Shown here one piece after another: positions 20,324 to 30,477 of a stretch of DNA of 64,000 bases. The stretch is from Forficula auricularia (lineage: Eukaryota; Arthropoda; Insecta; Dermaptera; Forficulidae). The translations under genes and the position numbers were made by a program. The stretch spans positions 18,925,086 through 18,989,085 of the forward strand of contig JALMQS010000187.1 of NCBI GenBank assembly GCA_024734495.1. The letters run 5' to 3'. The notes beneath the pieces were generated by a model that saw only the letters and a list, made by a program, of their open reading frames with translations, had not been told where the DNA came from and made no database searches. Within the stretch, counting starts at the first letter, position 1. Each line of letters opens with the position of its first letter.

Positions 20324-20485
20324 CGCTCGGCTCGTTCGCCGCGGGTCAAGGCGGCGAGGCGGTCACGGGCTAAACAGCCGAAAAATCCAGCTCCTCAAGA
20401 GAGCGCACCTTTGATGATGGATGCATCCTCTTCCATGTTGAATCCTTCTTTTCCAATAGATAAAAGCAAAGACATAAAAAATTAA
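20324..20485 (+). other. 53-codon in-frame open extension after the HMG20 stop (possible readthrough or alternative C-terminus)
   Basis: After TGA the same frame has 53 sense codons and then TAA at 20483-20485. It begins RSARSPRVKAARRSRAKQPK, then becomes Pro/Ser/Met-rich and ends with IDKSKDIKN. The base after the stop is C, the context most permissive for UGA readthrough. The first 60 bases are far more GC-rich than the surroundings. This may be a readthrough tail, a stop gained in an originally longer insect protein, or chance in 3' UTR. Confidence 0.45.
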
Positions 20486-20492
20486 TTATCCA

Positions 20493-20723
20493 AATAAAAT
20501 TATCATGTCCTTAAAATCGAACAATTACATGTATAGACTTTCCATTTCGACTATATATAAATAATTTTTTTACCCATTTTATTTGTTAACTTCTAGAGAT
20601 GTAATTTTCTAATCTTTATAAATGTAAACATTTAAAACACTATAATATATATAAATATCAAATATTTATGCATGTGTTTTCTCAATTTTATTTTTAATTT
20701 ATTAAGTTGTCTTTCTAAATAAA
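20493..20723 (+). promoter_or_regulatory. Candidate polyadenylation signals for HMG20
   Basis: AATAAA occurs at 20493-20498, 170 bp past the stop, and again at 20718-20723. Either could end the transcript. The sequence between them is AT-rich 3' UTR-like with no other feature. Confidence 0.45.
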
Positions 20724-21040
20724 GAAATATCATTGATTTACTTCAAAGAATGAATTTTTTTTACTTACTGCCCATGTTAGGGAATTATAAATCTATGTTT
20801 TATTTTTTTAAATTAATTTCTACTAAATCCAAGTTTTTATGGATATTTTTTGTTACATGCTTTTCTTTTCAGTATTTACTGCTTTTTATAGTGTAATATG
20901 AAAATGAAGATTAAAAACATAACTAGAGCCATTATTCCAAAATCATTCATAGTTTCATAAATGGTTGGCATAAAATTATTCGAAATTATTTTTATATCAA
21001 GGGCAACAAAATCACTGTTGACTAGTGTAATATATTCACT
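20724..21040. other. Unassigned AT-rich intergenic stretch
   Basis: Sequence beyond the second poly(A) signal. No feature seen. Confidence 0.5.
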
Positions 21041-21713
21041 ATACCGGGTGAATTTTTTTATCTTGAGACAGTCTTATAACTCAAAAGCAGTGCATTAAAT
21101 GAAAAAAAGTTTCAAATAAAAGTTTATTTATATCGAGGGGGAAACTAAACTACTCTATTGTTTGTCGACCTAGAACAAGCCTTCAAGGGTATTTCAATGT
21201 CAAGTTCTGTTTTTTAAATAGAAACCTATATGTTTCTGTACATATTCTGAATCTACAAAAAAAACTGAACAACTTTTATTAGAACTATTTATTTATACGA
21301 CATCAAATAAAAAAATATTAAATCAATTATATCTCAAAAAAATCCTAAATAATTGTTTTTAACAATCATACAACTTAATTATCAAATAATAATGATTAAA
21401 TAATTAATTATATTTCGATTTTTTGAGATCTAATTGATTTAATATTTTTTATTTGATGTCGTATAAAAATAGTTTTTATGAAAGTTGCTCAGTTTTTTAT
21501 TTAGATTTAGGCTATGTAAAGAAAAATATATGTTTCTATTTAAAAAACAAGAACTTGACCTCGAAATAAATCCTTGAAAGCTTGTTCTAAATCCATACTA
21601 TTAGCGTAGTTTAGTTTCCCCTCGATATAAATAAACTTTTATTTGAAACTTTCTCATATAATGCATAGTTTTTGAGTTATAAGACTGTCTCAAATTTAAA
21701 ACTCACCCGGTAT
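21041..21713. repeat. 673-bp foldback element with ATACCGGGTGA ends
   Basis: Ends ATACCGGGTGA and TCACCCGGTAT. The arms match through GAGACAGTCTTATAACTCAA, TTTATATCGAGGGGAAAC-type and TTTTTATTTGATGTCGTATA blocks; the turn is near 21370. No coding and no hammerhead-like core. Confidence 0.8.
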
Positions 21714-21789
21714 ATAGGAAAACTTTTAAATTGTTTCAAATAAAATAAAATCACTTAGTTTTTAAGGAATTTGGTGTTGGTACTTGCTG

Positions 21790-21985
21790 AATACTTGGTA
21801 GGTTTCCATTCAGATATAAAAATAAACGAATTTATTTTTGGAGAGACTAATCTCGATATATATATTTGAAAGTTACTTTCTGTTGCTCCACCAGTTAGCC
21901 ACCCGAAATATATATATCGCGATTAAAGTCTCTCCAAAAATAAATTCGTTTTATCTTTTATTCTAATATGAAACCTACCAATGCA
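21790..21985. repeat. Foldback related to family B, hammerhead-like core lost
   Basis: Arms contain AAATTCGTTTAT-type and TTTTTGGAGAGACT blocks. Near the centre ACCCGAAATATATATATCGC keeps the GAAA and stem III half of the family B motif but not CTGANGA. Confidence 0.65.
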
Positions 21986-22118
21986 TTTTTATTCAATAAT
22001 TTAAAATCACTTAATAACAACCATTTCCTGTTCTCCAATACCTATTAATATGGCTGGAAAAAAAGTTCTACGGGTTTTTAAGTATTAAAATGCACATATC
22101 AGCTCAAACAAAACTTTA

Positions 22119-22397
22119 TTAATCAAAATAAAGAACATTGCAATCAATCCACTTTGGCCAACGAGAAACAAATTTTGTTATTCCGGTTGAATAAAATTCT
22201 GGATCCCTGGAGGCGACAAACTCTGTTGAATGCCGTTTCAGCATCTCTCTGGGATTTGAAGCAAGAAGTTGTCGAGGTAGCTTGAAGAAGTCGGTAAACG
22301 GTGGGCGAGAGATTTGGCCAGTATGCTGGATGAGATCGAGTTTCGTAGCACAATTCGCCGGTTTGGTGGCAGATCTTTTCAGCTGTAATGATTTCAC
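22119..22397 (-). pseudogene. mariner transposase C-terminal fragment, frameshifted
   Basis: Minus strand: one frame gives HPAYWPNLSP (the HPPYSPDLAP block holding the third catalytic Asp position in mariners, here Asn), the next frame gives FVASRDPEFYSTGITKFVSR, W and VLYFD. A frameshift and the Asp to Asn change show it is dead. Belongs to the same transposase type as 19273-19446 but is a separate relic. Confidence 0.7.
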
Positions 22398-22399
22398 TA

Positions 22400-22680
22400 G
22401 GTTGAAAGTTTTTACCGAGAGTAGCAGAATTTTTATATATTGAAGGAGACAATAAAAGAGTGTGTCTTCTGCTGGAATTATAAATTTTATTTATTTATAA
22501 CGAGACTATAGTTTCGAGGGCTTTTGCCCTCTTCATCAGTCTATTACAATGGATTCACAGGAATTAATTTATGAATTCATGAATCACTTTGTAATAGACT
22601 GATGACAGAGGTGCAAAGCCCTCAAATATAGTCTGTTATAAATAAATAAAATTTACTCCAGCAACACACATCTTCTGTCG
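22400..22680. repeat. Family J foldback, right arm decayed
   Basis: The left arm is intact with the hammerhead-like core; the right arm (22590-22680) has small deletions, including in CTGATGA-stem II-GAAA. Confidence 0.75.
22494..22549 (-). ncRNA. Hammerhead-ribozyme-like motif, family J
   Basis: Minus strand: CTGATGA, GAGGGC-AAAA-GCCCTC, GAAAC, TATA, GTC, with the same stem I as the 14.3-kb copy. Confidence 0.68.
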
Positions 22681-22979
22681 TTCTCTCGATTTCACTAGGA
22701 TTCAGGAAGCTGTGATGAATCAATCCAGGCATTAGGGTGCTCATTAGATTAGATACTTTCGAATATTTACGCTGACAGGGGCTCATTTGGTTAAAAATAA
22801 ATAAAAAAAATATCAGACTTGAAACTTAGGTGATCATATGGTTAGAAATAAATAAATAAAAATATCCCCCAAGTTTCACGTCTCTATCTCAATTTTGGAG
22901 TTACATCTAGATAAAATACTGCTATATGTTAGTATTAGTAATACCTTTTAAGGAGTTAGGTGTTGGTTCTAGGTGAAAC

Positions 22980-23105
22980 ATTTTAATATAATAATCAAAC
23001 TTGAACAAGATGCGAGGTAGGTTTCACAAAAAAAGAAATAAAACAAAACTCAATTTTGTGTGAAATCTACTTCGCATCTGCTCAAGTTTGATTATTATAT
23101 TAGTA
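22980..23105. repeat. Small foldback (about 125 bp)
   Basis: TTTAATATAATAATCAAACT and GCGAGGTAGGTTTCAC pair with inverse blocks at 23046-23100. Confidence 0.7.
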
Positions 23106-23130
23106 TTAGTAAGTTATATATAGACTCCAA

Positions 23131-23170
23131 AATTATAATATTTCGGGCTATCAACCCATCTTCAGGAAGT
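23131..23170 (-). ncRNA. Hammerhead-like motif, family B relative
   Basis: Minus strand CTGAAGA, stem II GGG-TTGATA-CCC, GAAA, then TATTATAATT. The cleavage-site part is not clean, so probably a remnant. Confidence 0.4.
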
Positions 23171-23282
23171 ACAGAAAGTAAATTTTTTATATCTTTTAAT
23201 TTTTTAATTTTAATGTGAAATACGTGACCTAAGCTATCCTTAACTCATAGTAAATCAATATTAAATATAATATTTATTTACT

Positions 23283-23375
23283 CTTATCTTTTTTCTTCTT
23301 ATCTTCACGATTCAAGCGTCCACCGCGGCTACATAGGTTGCACCTTCTTGGTGCAACTTCTTCTGTATCAATAAA
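23283..23375 (+). pseudogene. 3' UTR scrap of the 28-kb LINE family
   Basis: Shares TTCTTCTTATCTTC and the GGTTGCACCTTCTTGGTGCA hairpin with 28930-29010. No coding. Confidence 0.45.
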
Positions 23376-23837
23376 ATTATAAAAAAAATCTGATGGCCGA
23401 CCATCACTGTGCTTATCGTCTTCAAGGGTCTCGTCACCGCTTTGAAATTTTTTCTATCAGAGCATTGTAGCTCGTGAACTAAATAAGATACAAACATGAA
23501 ATTTACAAGTTAAATGTATTTATTTATCAAAAATCGTATTAAAATTTAATCGAATATAGGATGATTCTTATGCATGATTTATTTTAACTGAGAATTCATA
23601 GGAATGTGGACAAAATAATTTCTTAAAATCAAAAGTGTAATAGTCTTGAACGTTTCGTTGATTTATTCCTTATTCTAAGTTGCTGGCTTTAAGAAATTAT
23701 TTTGTAAATATCTCTAGCGAATCCTCAATTAAATTTTACTCAACTCAATGATTTTGGGTAGGGTCGAATTTTTTGCGGAGGTGAAAGTAAAAATTATTGT
23801 TATATATCATTCGCATCCATAATAAATATTCATTAAA

Positions 23838-24100
23838 ACAGGAATAGCAGGGAATTGAACAATAAATAAAAAACAGTTTTATTAAATGAGCCAGACAAAC
23901 GTCTTATTTTGATTTATTTCGAGTTCCTCAGTGGCCCATTTTAATATTCTTGTCGCATAGTGGAATTGTCTTTTGACAAAGAGTGATAAGGTGGGCCACT
24001 GAGGAAGTCGAAATAAATCGACGAAACGTCTGGCTCATTTAATAAAAACTCTGTTTTTTTATTTATTGTCCAATTCCTTGCTATTCCTGTTTTAAGTAAA
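23838..24100. repeat. Foldback family E, single copy
   Basis: Arms AAACAGGAATAGCAGGGAAT and its inverse near 24080-24098, then TTTTATTAAATGAGCCAGAC and its inverse. The left arm core is damaged; the right arm core is intact. Confidence 0.85.
23991..24038 (+). ncRNA. Hammerhead-ribozyme-like motif, family E
   Basis: Stem I GGGCCA, CTGAGGA, stem II GTCGA-AATAAA-TCGAC, GAAAC, GTC, stem I TGGCTC. Stem I has six pairs with one G-T. Every core position is present. Confidence 0.7.
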
Positions 24101-24146
24101 AATATTATTTATCAAGGGATATGAGATATCTCTCAAGATCTCACTG

Positions 24147-24311
24147 ATAGATCAAGAGCCCACGACGGCCAGACCTTCGTTATTTTATAAAAGCTGAAAG
24201 TTTTTCTGTGCTTGTCCCCTATACAGGTAAGAACGACCAGCGACTATAGAGTTTGGGTTGTGGTTATTTTGGCAGGTAACAGGTAATAAAGGTGTATAAA
24301 ATAGTACTTTA
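24147..24311 (+). repeat. 165-bp direct repeat, left copy
   Basis: Begins AGATCAAGAGCCCACGACGG and recurs at 25731-25896 about 97% identical. The two could be termini of one inserted unit of about 1.75 kb. Confidence 0.75.
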
Positions 24312-24419
24312 AATTCGTTAAAGTATAAAGCTCAATTTTTTTATATTTTCTTCGGGATAACTTTAGAAATCTCGTCATTCATTGCCGGACACTTATGACA
24401 GTTGCTACCCCCTGCCAGA

Positions 24420-24960
24420 CACCCCTAAACTTAGCTAGCTCAAAAACTAGTGGGAATATCGTAACCAAATTTCACACGAAGTTTTGGTCGATTGAGATTA
24501 AGAGCTGATTATATTTTGGTGCATATCGACCCAAAATTGGTGGTGGAGGGGGGGATTAAAAATTAAAAATCAAAGTCATTTGAGCAAACTCAACCAAATT
24601 TTGTATACATAACCAGTGGGACCCCAGAAGTCTAAAAATGCAAAAACTAACCTCCCAATGGGTGGGGGGGGGGTCAAAAAATGAAAATCTAGGCCATTTG
24701 AGAAAACTCAACCAAATTTTGTAGGTATTCATAATCAGTGGGATACCAGAAGTCTAAAAATACAAAAACTAACCGCCCAAAATGGGTGAAGGGGGGGGGG
24801 GTCAAAAAATGAAAATCTTGGCCATTTACCAAACTTTGTATACATAATCAGTGGGACCCCAGAAGACTAAACATGCAAAAGCTAACCCCCCTCCTTTACT
24901 GATTATAAATAATTTTATTGAATATTAAATATAAGTGAGGGGCCAGGTTGTATGGTAAAG
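24420..24960. repeat. Element X fragment with tandem minisatellite
   Basis: Matches 7935-8316: CTCAAAAACTAGTG start, three tandem ~125-bp units each with a G run, and the TGTATGGTAAA right end (24948-24958). The left 250 bp are missing. Confidence 0.65.
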
Positions 24961-25730
24961 TCAAGTGGAAGGCCACTACAGAACACGTCAGCTTATTTTT
25001 AGTTTTTTTCTATATTTTGATAAAATTTAATATTCTATTGAAGTACTCCTAAGACACTAAAAAAAGACTATTATAAAGTTGTTAGGAAAATTACATTTTA
25101 AACTAATTTACTCTACAGTAAGATAGTACATTTTTTTTTTAATTCTTTAAAATTTATTTTTTTGGTCGGTGTATCTCGAACCGCGATTGGAATTAGGTGT
25201 ACACCATCTTTGGAATTATTTTGGAATTCATTAGATAATCTATTGTTATATATTGACTTCTACTTGGAAATGAAAGTGGAAGTAGGTGTACACAATTTTA
25301 AGTTGCGGTTCACCCCTCGGTGTATCTGATTAATAATAAACGAATAAACATATTATTATTTCAAATGACTATCGATAAAGTCTGGCAACATCCGTAGATT
25401 ATATCCTATGCAAGGTACAATTAGAAACAAATGGCCAGCATACCTAGCGAAAATACCTGAGATATCCAATCTCATTATTATTTAACGTTGTTAAGGAGTG
25501 AATGAAGGAATTTGTGGGATTTTTTATAATTTTAAGTTAAGCTATTTATAAACGCCGTCTAATGGAAAAATCATCTAAAAAAGGCAACTTTGGAGGTCTC
25601 TCACACCGTCATTTAAAAAATAATAATAAATTAATAATATTTTATAAACATATATTTTTTTTTTTAATTTAATTCTTTGTTATTTTTTTTTTTTTTTATA
25701 TTTTATTTTAATAAGCCTAATTCTACTCAT

Positions 25731-25896
25731 AGATCAAGAGCCCACGACGGCCAGACCTTCGTTATTTTATAAAAGCTGAAAGTTTTTCTGTGCATGTCCC
25801 CTATACAGTTAAGAACGACCAGCGACTATAGAGTTTGGGTTGTGGTTACTTTGGCAGGTAACAGGCAATAAAGGTGTATAAAATAGTACTTTAAAT
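25731..25896 (+). repeat. 165-bp direct repeat, right copy
   Basis: See 24147-24311. Between the copies lie the element X fragment and 25000-25720, which has an AGGTGTACAC motif twice and otherwise AT-rich sequence. Confidence 0.75.
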
Positions 25897-25909
25897 TTAC
25901 ATTTAGAGA

Positions 25910-25990
25910 GGTCAAACAGCTGGCGGGGGACAGAGTCGAGTGGAGACGGATTGTTGCATCAAACTAGTCTTAGGACTGTATACTCAATGA
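25910..25990 (+). pseudogene. Extreme C-terminus of a LINE ORF2
   Basis: Reads VKQLAGDRVEWRRIVA..., the R-x-x-W-R tail seen at the end of many LINE ORF2 proteins, then GATGATGAT just before a stop. Fewer than 30 codons, so the call is tentative. Confidence 0.4.
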
Positions 25991-26204
25991 TGATGATTAA
26001 AGTACCAATGTTTGTCGGCTGATATGTAGATAAAAATATTTTTTATAAACAGCGAAACACATTCTAAACTCTAAAAGAAGATAAAATAATCAACTCTACT
26101 ACTCTCGGGGGAAATTTTCTATTTTATTTAAAATTAATGATTTGTCATTAGCAAAATATATCAAATAAACTTTAAAAAATCATATTAAAAACAACAAAAA
26201 AATT

Positions 26205-26287
26205 TGTCAGGTGTGGGGTTCGAACCCACGCACTCAGAGAGTACCAGAACTTAAGTCTGGCGCCTTAGACCGCTCGGCCAACCTGAC
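26205..26287 (-). tRNA. tRNA-Leu(TAA)
   Basis: Minus strand, 82 nt plus discriminator A. GTCAGGT/ACCTGAC acceptor stem, A-box TGGCCGAGCGG, anticodon stem CCAGA/TCTGG with loop CTTAAGT (anticodon TAA), a variable arm with GTACTCTCTGAGTGC typical of class II Leu tRNAs, and T arm GTGGGTTCGAACCCCAC. No intron. A run of T follows on the minus strand (A run at 26194-26202), a polymerase III terminator. Cloverleaf pairing is complete, so the gene looks functional. Confidence 0.95.
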
Positions 26288-26462
26288 TAGTTGTCACATT
26301 GGCCAATTTTGTTCTATTTGAACAGAAAATAATTTAAATTGTATATTTAATTTATTATATGTTTAATAAATTTAATATAAGACCTATAAACACGAGATAT
26401 ATAATTATATGAATCTAAAAAAATTTGTGAGATCTCCTTTGACACTAATTCATGTAGAGCGA

Positions 26463-27605
26463 GATGTTCGCGCTTCAGCCTCTCGATAAAACCGATCAAA
26501 AGAAATGATATTAAATTTAATTATTTCTTAATTAAATAAGAAAGAAATCGATCATATTTTATCAAATACATCTATTTTAAGGTTCCCAGTATCATTCTAA
26601 TATAAGAAAATACCATTTTGATTAAGAATTTTGTAGTTTAAAAGAAATTCGATGAAATGATTCAGATTCTTCACCCCAAGAGCGAATCAACTAGAAATAG
26701 CAAAAAAGATTTTTTTTTTCTTATTAGAAATTTATTCAAATCTTTTGAAATTTATATTAGGATATTTGCATTTTAAAGGGTAGTTTATTTGAAGGGTAAT
26801 TAGAAAAAACGCTAATAACTAATTTTAAATAATTTTTAAAAAATATGAAATTATTTAAATATTATAAAACAATCATTTATTAAAAATTTAATTCAATTTT
26901 GAACAAAATACATTCTGTACATTTTTAGAAAATCGTAAAAAACTCCGAAAACCGTCTATGAAAGGCCGTTTTAGAAACATTTTAAAATTCACCACCATGT
27001 CACAAGTCAATGTTTCGTTTCATATGACTTTTTAAACTTTTTTTCTAAGGCTTATTTTAACAACGAAATTTTTCTCGTGCTTTTAAAAAACATTGTTTTT
27101 TTGACGGTTCAGATGGTTTTTGGCCATTTTCTCAAAAAGTGCTTAATGGATTTCGTTCAATTAAATTATTAATAATTAATTGTTTTATAATATAAAATTA
27201 ATTTCATATTTATTAAAATTATTTAAAATTAGTTATTAGCGTTTTTTTTCAAATTGCACTTCAAATAAACTACCCTTTAAAATTCAAATTTCTTAAAAAT
27301 AATTATTCAATATAAAATATTAATGAAAATAACACACAGATATGAAATTTCAATAGGTTTGAATAAATATCTATTGAGAAAAAAAAACAAAAACTTTTTG
27401 CCATTTCTAGTTCATTCGCTCCCGGAAGAGAAGAGATTGAATCTTTTCATAAAATTTCTTTTTCTTTTAAACTACAAAATTGTTATTTTCTTATATATTA
27501 AAGTTACTATAAGCCTCAAGATATGTTAAACCGATAAAATAAGATCGATTTCTTTCTCATATATAATTCTTTTGGTTTGTTATATCGAGAGGTTGTATCG
27601 AGATC
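26463..27605. repeat. Solitary 1.1-kb foldback element, relative of the array core
   Basis: Left arm 26463-26960, loop about 26960-27110, right arm to 27605; outer ends CCTCTCGATA and TATCGAGAGG. Arms share AAGAAAGAAATCGATC, TTTGTAGTTTAAAAGAAATT and AAAGGGTAGTTTATTTGAAG blocks. The loop (GAAAGGCCGTTTTAGAAACA, ATGTCACAAGTCA, TTTCGTTTCATATGACTTTT) is about 90% the same as in the array. No protein is evident. Confidence 0.88.
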
Positions 27606-27659
27606 AGAGACACATTATTTGTTATTGATTCATAAAGTTTCGGGATTTTTAGCGTTTGT

Positions 27660-28060
27660 TAATTTTTAAGTGTGTGAGGTGCTGGCCCACAGCACAATCC
27701 CCATCTATGGAGGACCGGTTTGACGTCACTACTCAATGGGCTAGAATAAGAATAAGAATAAGAGAGGAGAAAAGATATTTGAAATGAATAGACCCCTAGC
27801 CCTCGAATAGTCTAATAGCGTCGAGGTCTGAAGAGAACAAGAGTTGGTCAAGTGGGACCTGATAGGATAGATAAAAGAGAGATCTGGTTGTGAAAAAAAT
27901 ACTAGGTATAGGCCGGGACCTTGTGGTTACCAGCCCACATACTCACTAGATGTAAGCCCCTTAAGAGAAGGAGCAAGATCCCCCGGCGCGCACAAGCCGC
28001 CCGACTTAGGCCACTGATAGGGTAGATGCTGTTTTTAATGATTTATTATTCATTGATTGT
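27660..28060. repeat. Degraded SINE-like sequence
   Basis: 27895-27990 recalls the 12.6-kb SINE (GGTATAGGCCGGGACC, GGTTACCAGCCC). The rest has (AATAAG)n at 27748-27765 and GC-richer scraps. No gene. Confidence 0.35.
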
Positions 28061-28099
28061 TAATTTTTAATGAACATTCAATAAAGAATTTCTTTTTTA

Positions 28100-29035
28100 A
28101 TATAACGCAGATGACAGCATCCTACATAACGCCCCTGCAACGCATAAAAACCGTGCAGACATTGCCTCCTCAATTAATTTAGACTTATGCAAACTTGAAA
28201 ACTGGGGATCCCAAAACTTAGTTAACTTCAATGCTGTAAAAACTCAGTGTTGTCTTATTTCTAGGCGACAGAAACCTCCCAAATATATCATTCGACTCAA
28301 ACTCCTTAGAATTCAGGGATAAAATTTCAATGTTAGGCGTAACTCTAGGGTCTGACCTTTCATGGAATGACCATATCTCAACCACTGCTAAAGCTGCAGC
28401 GCGCAAGCTTGGTCTCCTATTTAGGTCTAGACGCTGTTATACTCCCAGTCAACTTCTTATACTGTATAAGGCTCAAATTCGTCTCTGTCTCGAATATGGC
28501 TCTCATCTGTGTTGGGGTGCCTCCAAGCATTCTCTTGCTACACTGGATGCGATTCAGAAGCGAGCAATTAAACTAATAGGAGACCCGGCTCTAACCAACT
28601 CACTCGACTCCTGGCTCACCGAAGAACCGTTTCTGCCCTTTCCCTGTACTACAGATACTATCACCGTGTCTGTTCAGTTGAGCTGAAATCAATTATCCCC
28701 CCTAAAGCCCTCTTCGACCAGAAACACGCGGTTTTCGAACGCTCAGCACCCCTCCGCTGGCAAATTGGATAAAAAGTCGAACAAGCGCTTTCGCCAACTC
28801 TTTTATCACCATGACCTCCAGAGACTGGAACTCGCTCCCTGCCACCATCTTTCCCGCGACTTATAACCTTCAGCTATTTAAGACCCGTATCCACAGATAC
28901 CTTCGACCCCCGCCCAGCCCATAAAATTATTTCTTCTTCTTTTCAAGATGGAGGGGCCAACCCAGGCCTTTAGGGGTTGCACCTTTTTGGTGTAACTCCT
29001 TCTCTCATCATTTTCATAAAAAAAGATAAAGAATT
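28100..29035 (+). pseudogene. Jockey/CR1-like LINE ORF2 3' portion, frameshifted, with 3' UTR
   Basis: Starts in the reverse transcriptase at ADDSILHNAP (28109, motif C), then LCKLENWGSQNLVNFNAVKT. A frameshift near 28285 moves to DKISMLGVTLGSDLSWNDHI, KAAARKLGLLFRSRRCYTPS, YKAQIRLCLEYGSHLCWGAS and AIQKRAIKLIGD. A further shift near 28620 leads to a C-terminal SRDWNSLPATIFPATYNLQL and FKTRIHRYLRPPPSP, stop at 28921. The 3' UTR (28925-29035) forms a GGTTGCACC/GGTGTAAC hairpin and ends in A-rich sequence. Two frameshifts and stops: dead copy, 5'-truncated. Confidence 0.8.
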
Positions 29036-29490
29036 TAGGAGAAAAAAGGGGGAAGTGAGGTATTTGCTAGGCAGAAGCTATGCCTCCTTTAATCCGGCAT
29101 TAGTTTAAAAATAGATCTATTAATGGGGTCATAGTCCCCATTAATCTCAATGTAATAGATTTTCATGAGTTTAGAAAAGGTAAAAAACAGGCGACATCGC
29201 AATTACCTTGTCATTAAATGATTACAGAGATGTCTCAATTAAGAGCGCATCTCAAGATCTATAAGATGATATAGGACTTACTACAATTTGCGCATAATAC
29301 CCCAAGGGAAATGGAGTGGAATCAGGAGCCAAGAGCCGCACGTCCGTCCCTCACCAAGTTCACTCACTCACTCGTATATAACTATACATATAATCAGGGG
29401 TAACAAAAATTTTCTCAATCAAAATTGGGTCGCGAATGAAAAAAGTTTAATAATCGCTGCGTTAGGCAAACCGACTTTTGGTTCAATAAT
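29036..29490. other. Unassigned intergenic stretch
   Basis: I see no gene or repeat signature beyond short AT tracts. Confidence 0.5.
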
Positions 29491-29494
29491 TTTT

Positions 29495-29865
29495 AAGAAA
29501 AAAATAAAACCGACTTCAAAAAAATTAAATGCAACAAATAAAATACCCTAAAAGGTATAAAATAATTATTATCTTATTTAGTTACAACTAAACGACGAAA
29601 TATTAACATGAAATTACTTTTTGAAGTCGGTGCCAAACATATACCTTTTATGAATCGCACTCGACGGATCTTACTTAGTACGTTTGGAGGGTATGCTCGC
29701 TTATAGGTATAGTTTGTTTGGTACCGACTTCAAAAGTTATTTCATGTTAATATTTCGTCGTTTAGTTGTAACTAAATAAGATAATAATTATTTTATACCT
29801 TTTAGTGTATTTTATTTGTTGCATTTAATTTTTTGAAGTCGGATTTATTTTTTTCTTAACAATTA
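29495..29865. repeat. 370-bp foldback
   Basis: Arms 29495-29645 and 29725-29865 share CGACTTCAAAAAAATTAAAT, GTTACAACTAAACGACGAAA and their inverses. The loop has TACGTTTGGAGGGTATGC. The GAAGTCGG end is also found in the 2.8-kb array units. Confidence 0.85.
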
Positions 29866-30300
29866 TTTTTATTTTTCTCTTTTTAGTGATGTTATTAATA
29901 GTGATCATATCATCAGAACTTGACCAAATTAATATGGCACCATCCCTAAGATACCCCTTTCCAATAAAAAAAGAATCATCGAAATCGGTTAATAAACAAA
30001 GAAGTTAGGCATGAACAAACCTAACAAAAAAGGTCTAATACCTATGAAAAAAATGGGACCAATCGGAAGCTGAACCTGAAACTGAATTTCAATTAATAGG
30101 AAATTCACAACACCTTGTGTAATTATAATCACATAATAAAATAATAAATAATTTCAATTAAATAATAATAATATGAAAATAGTTTTCCTCTGTCCTTTGA
30201 GTCTTGGGGCGCTATAGATTTATAAATGAGAAAGAAAACGATCTTATTTTATCGATTTAATCTATGCGAAGATGCCCGTAATCATTCTAATATAAGAAAA

Positions 30301-30426
30301 TGTAGAGATTTAGTTAGCCGTGTTTATTGTTTTTTTGTTTTTATTATTTTATTGTATTGTTGTGATTTTTAGTTGGAATAAACATGCTTATTAAAGCTAT
30401 TTGAGTATTTTTTATGAGCTTTTACA
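30301..30426 (+). repeat. Left LTR (126 bp)
   Basis: TGTAGAGATT...GCTTTTACA. Contains GGAATAAACATGC, a possible poly(A) signal. Differs from the right LTR by two substitutions and two small indels. Confidence 0.92.
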
Positions 30427-30444
30427 TGGTGTCAGAAGTGGGAT
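30427..30444 (+). promoter_or_regulatory. Primer binding site, tRNA-Leu type
   Basis: TGGTGTCAGAAGTGGGAT directly follows the LTR. It is the complement of the 3' end of a CAA-type tRNA-Leu with CCA added; the local tRNA-Leu(TAA) would match less well. Confidence 0.75.
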
Positions 30445-30477
30445 ATTTTCATCGAAGCTAAGAATTTCAACCACATA

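Noticed and set aside
12606..22452. Two ORFs starting with the same MSPSIYKNSATLG peptide (12606-12914 and 22144-22452)
   Set aside because: The shared start is the reverse reading of the family J foldback end; the rest differs (SINE in one, mariner relic in the other).
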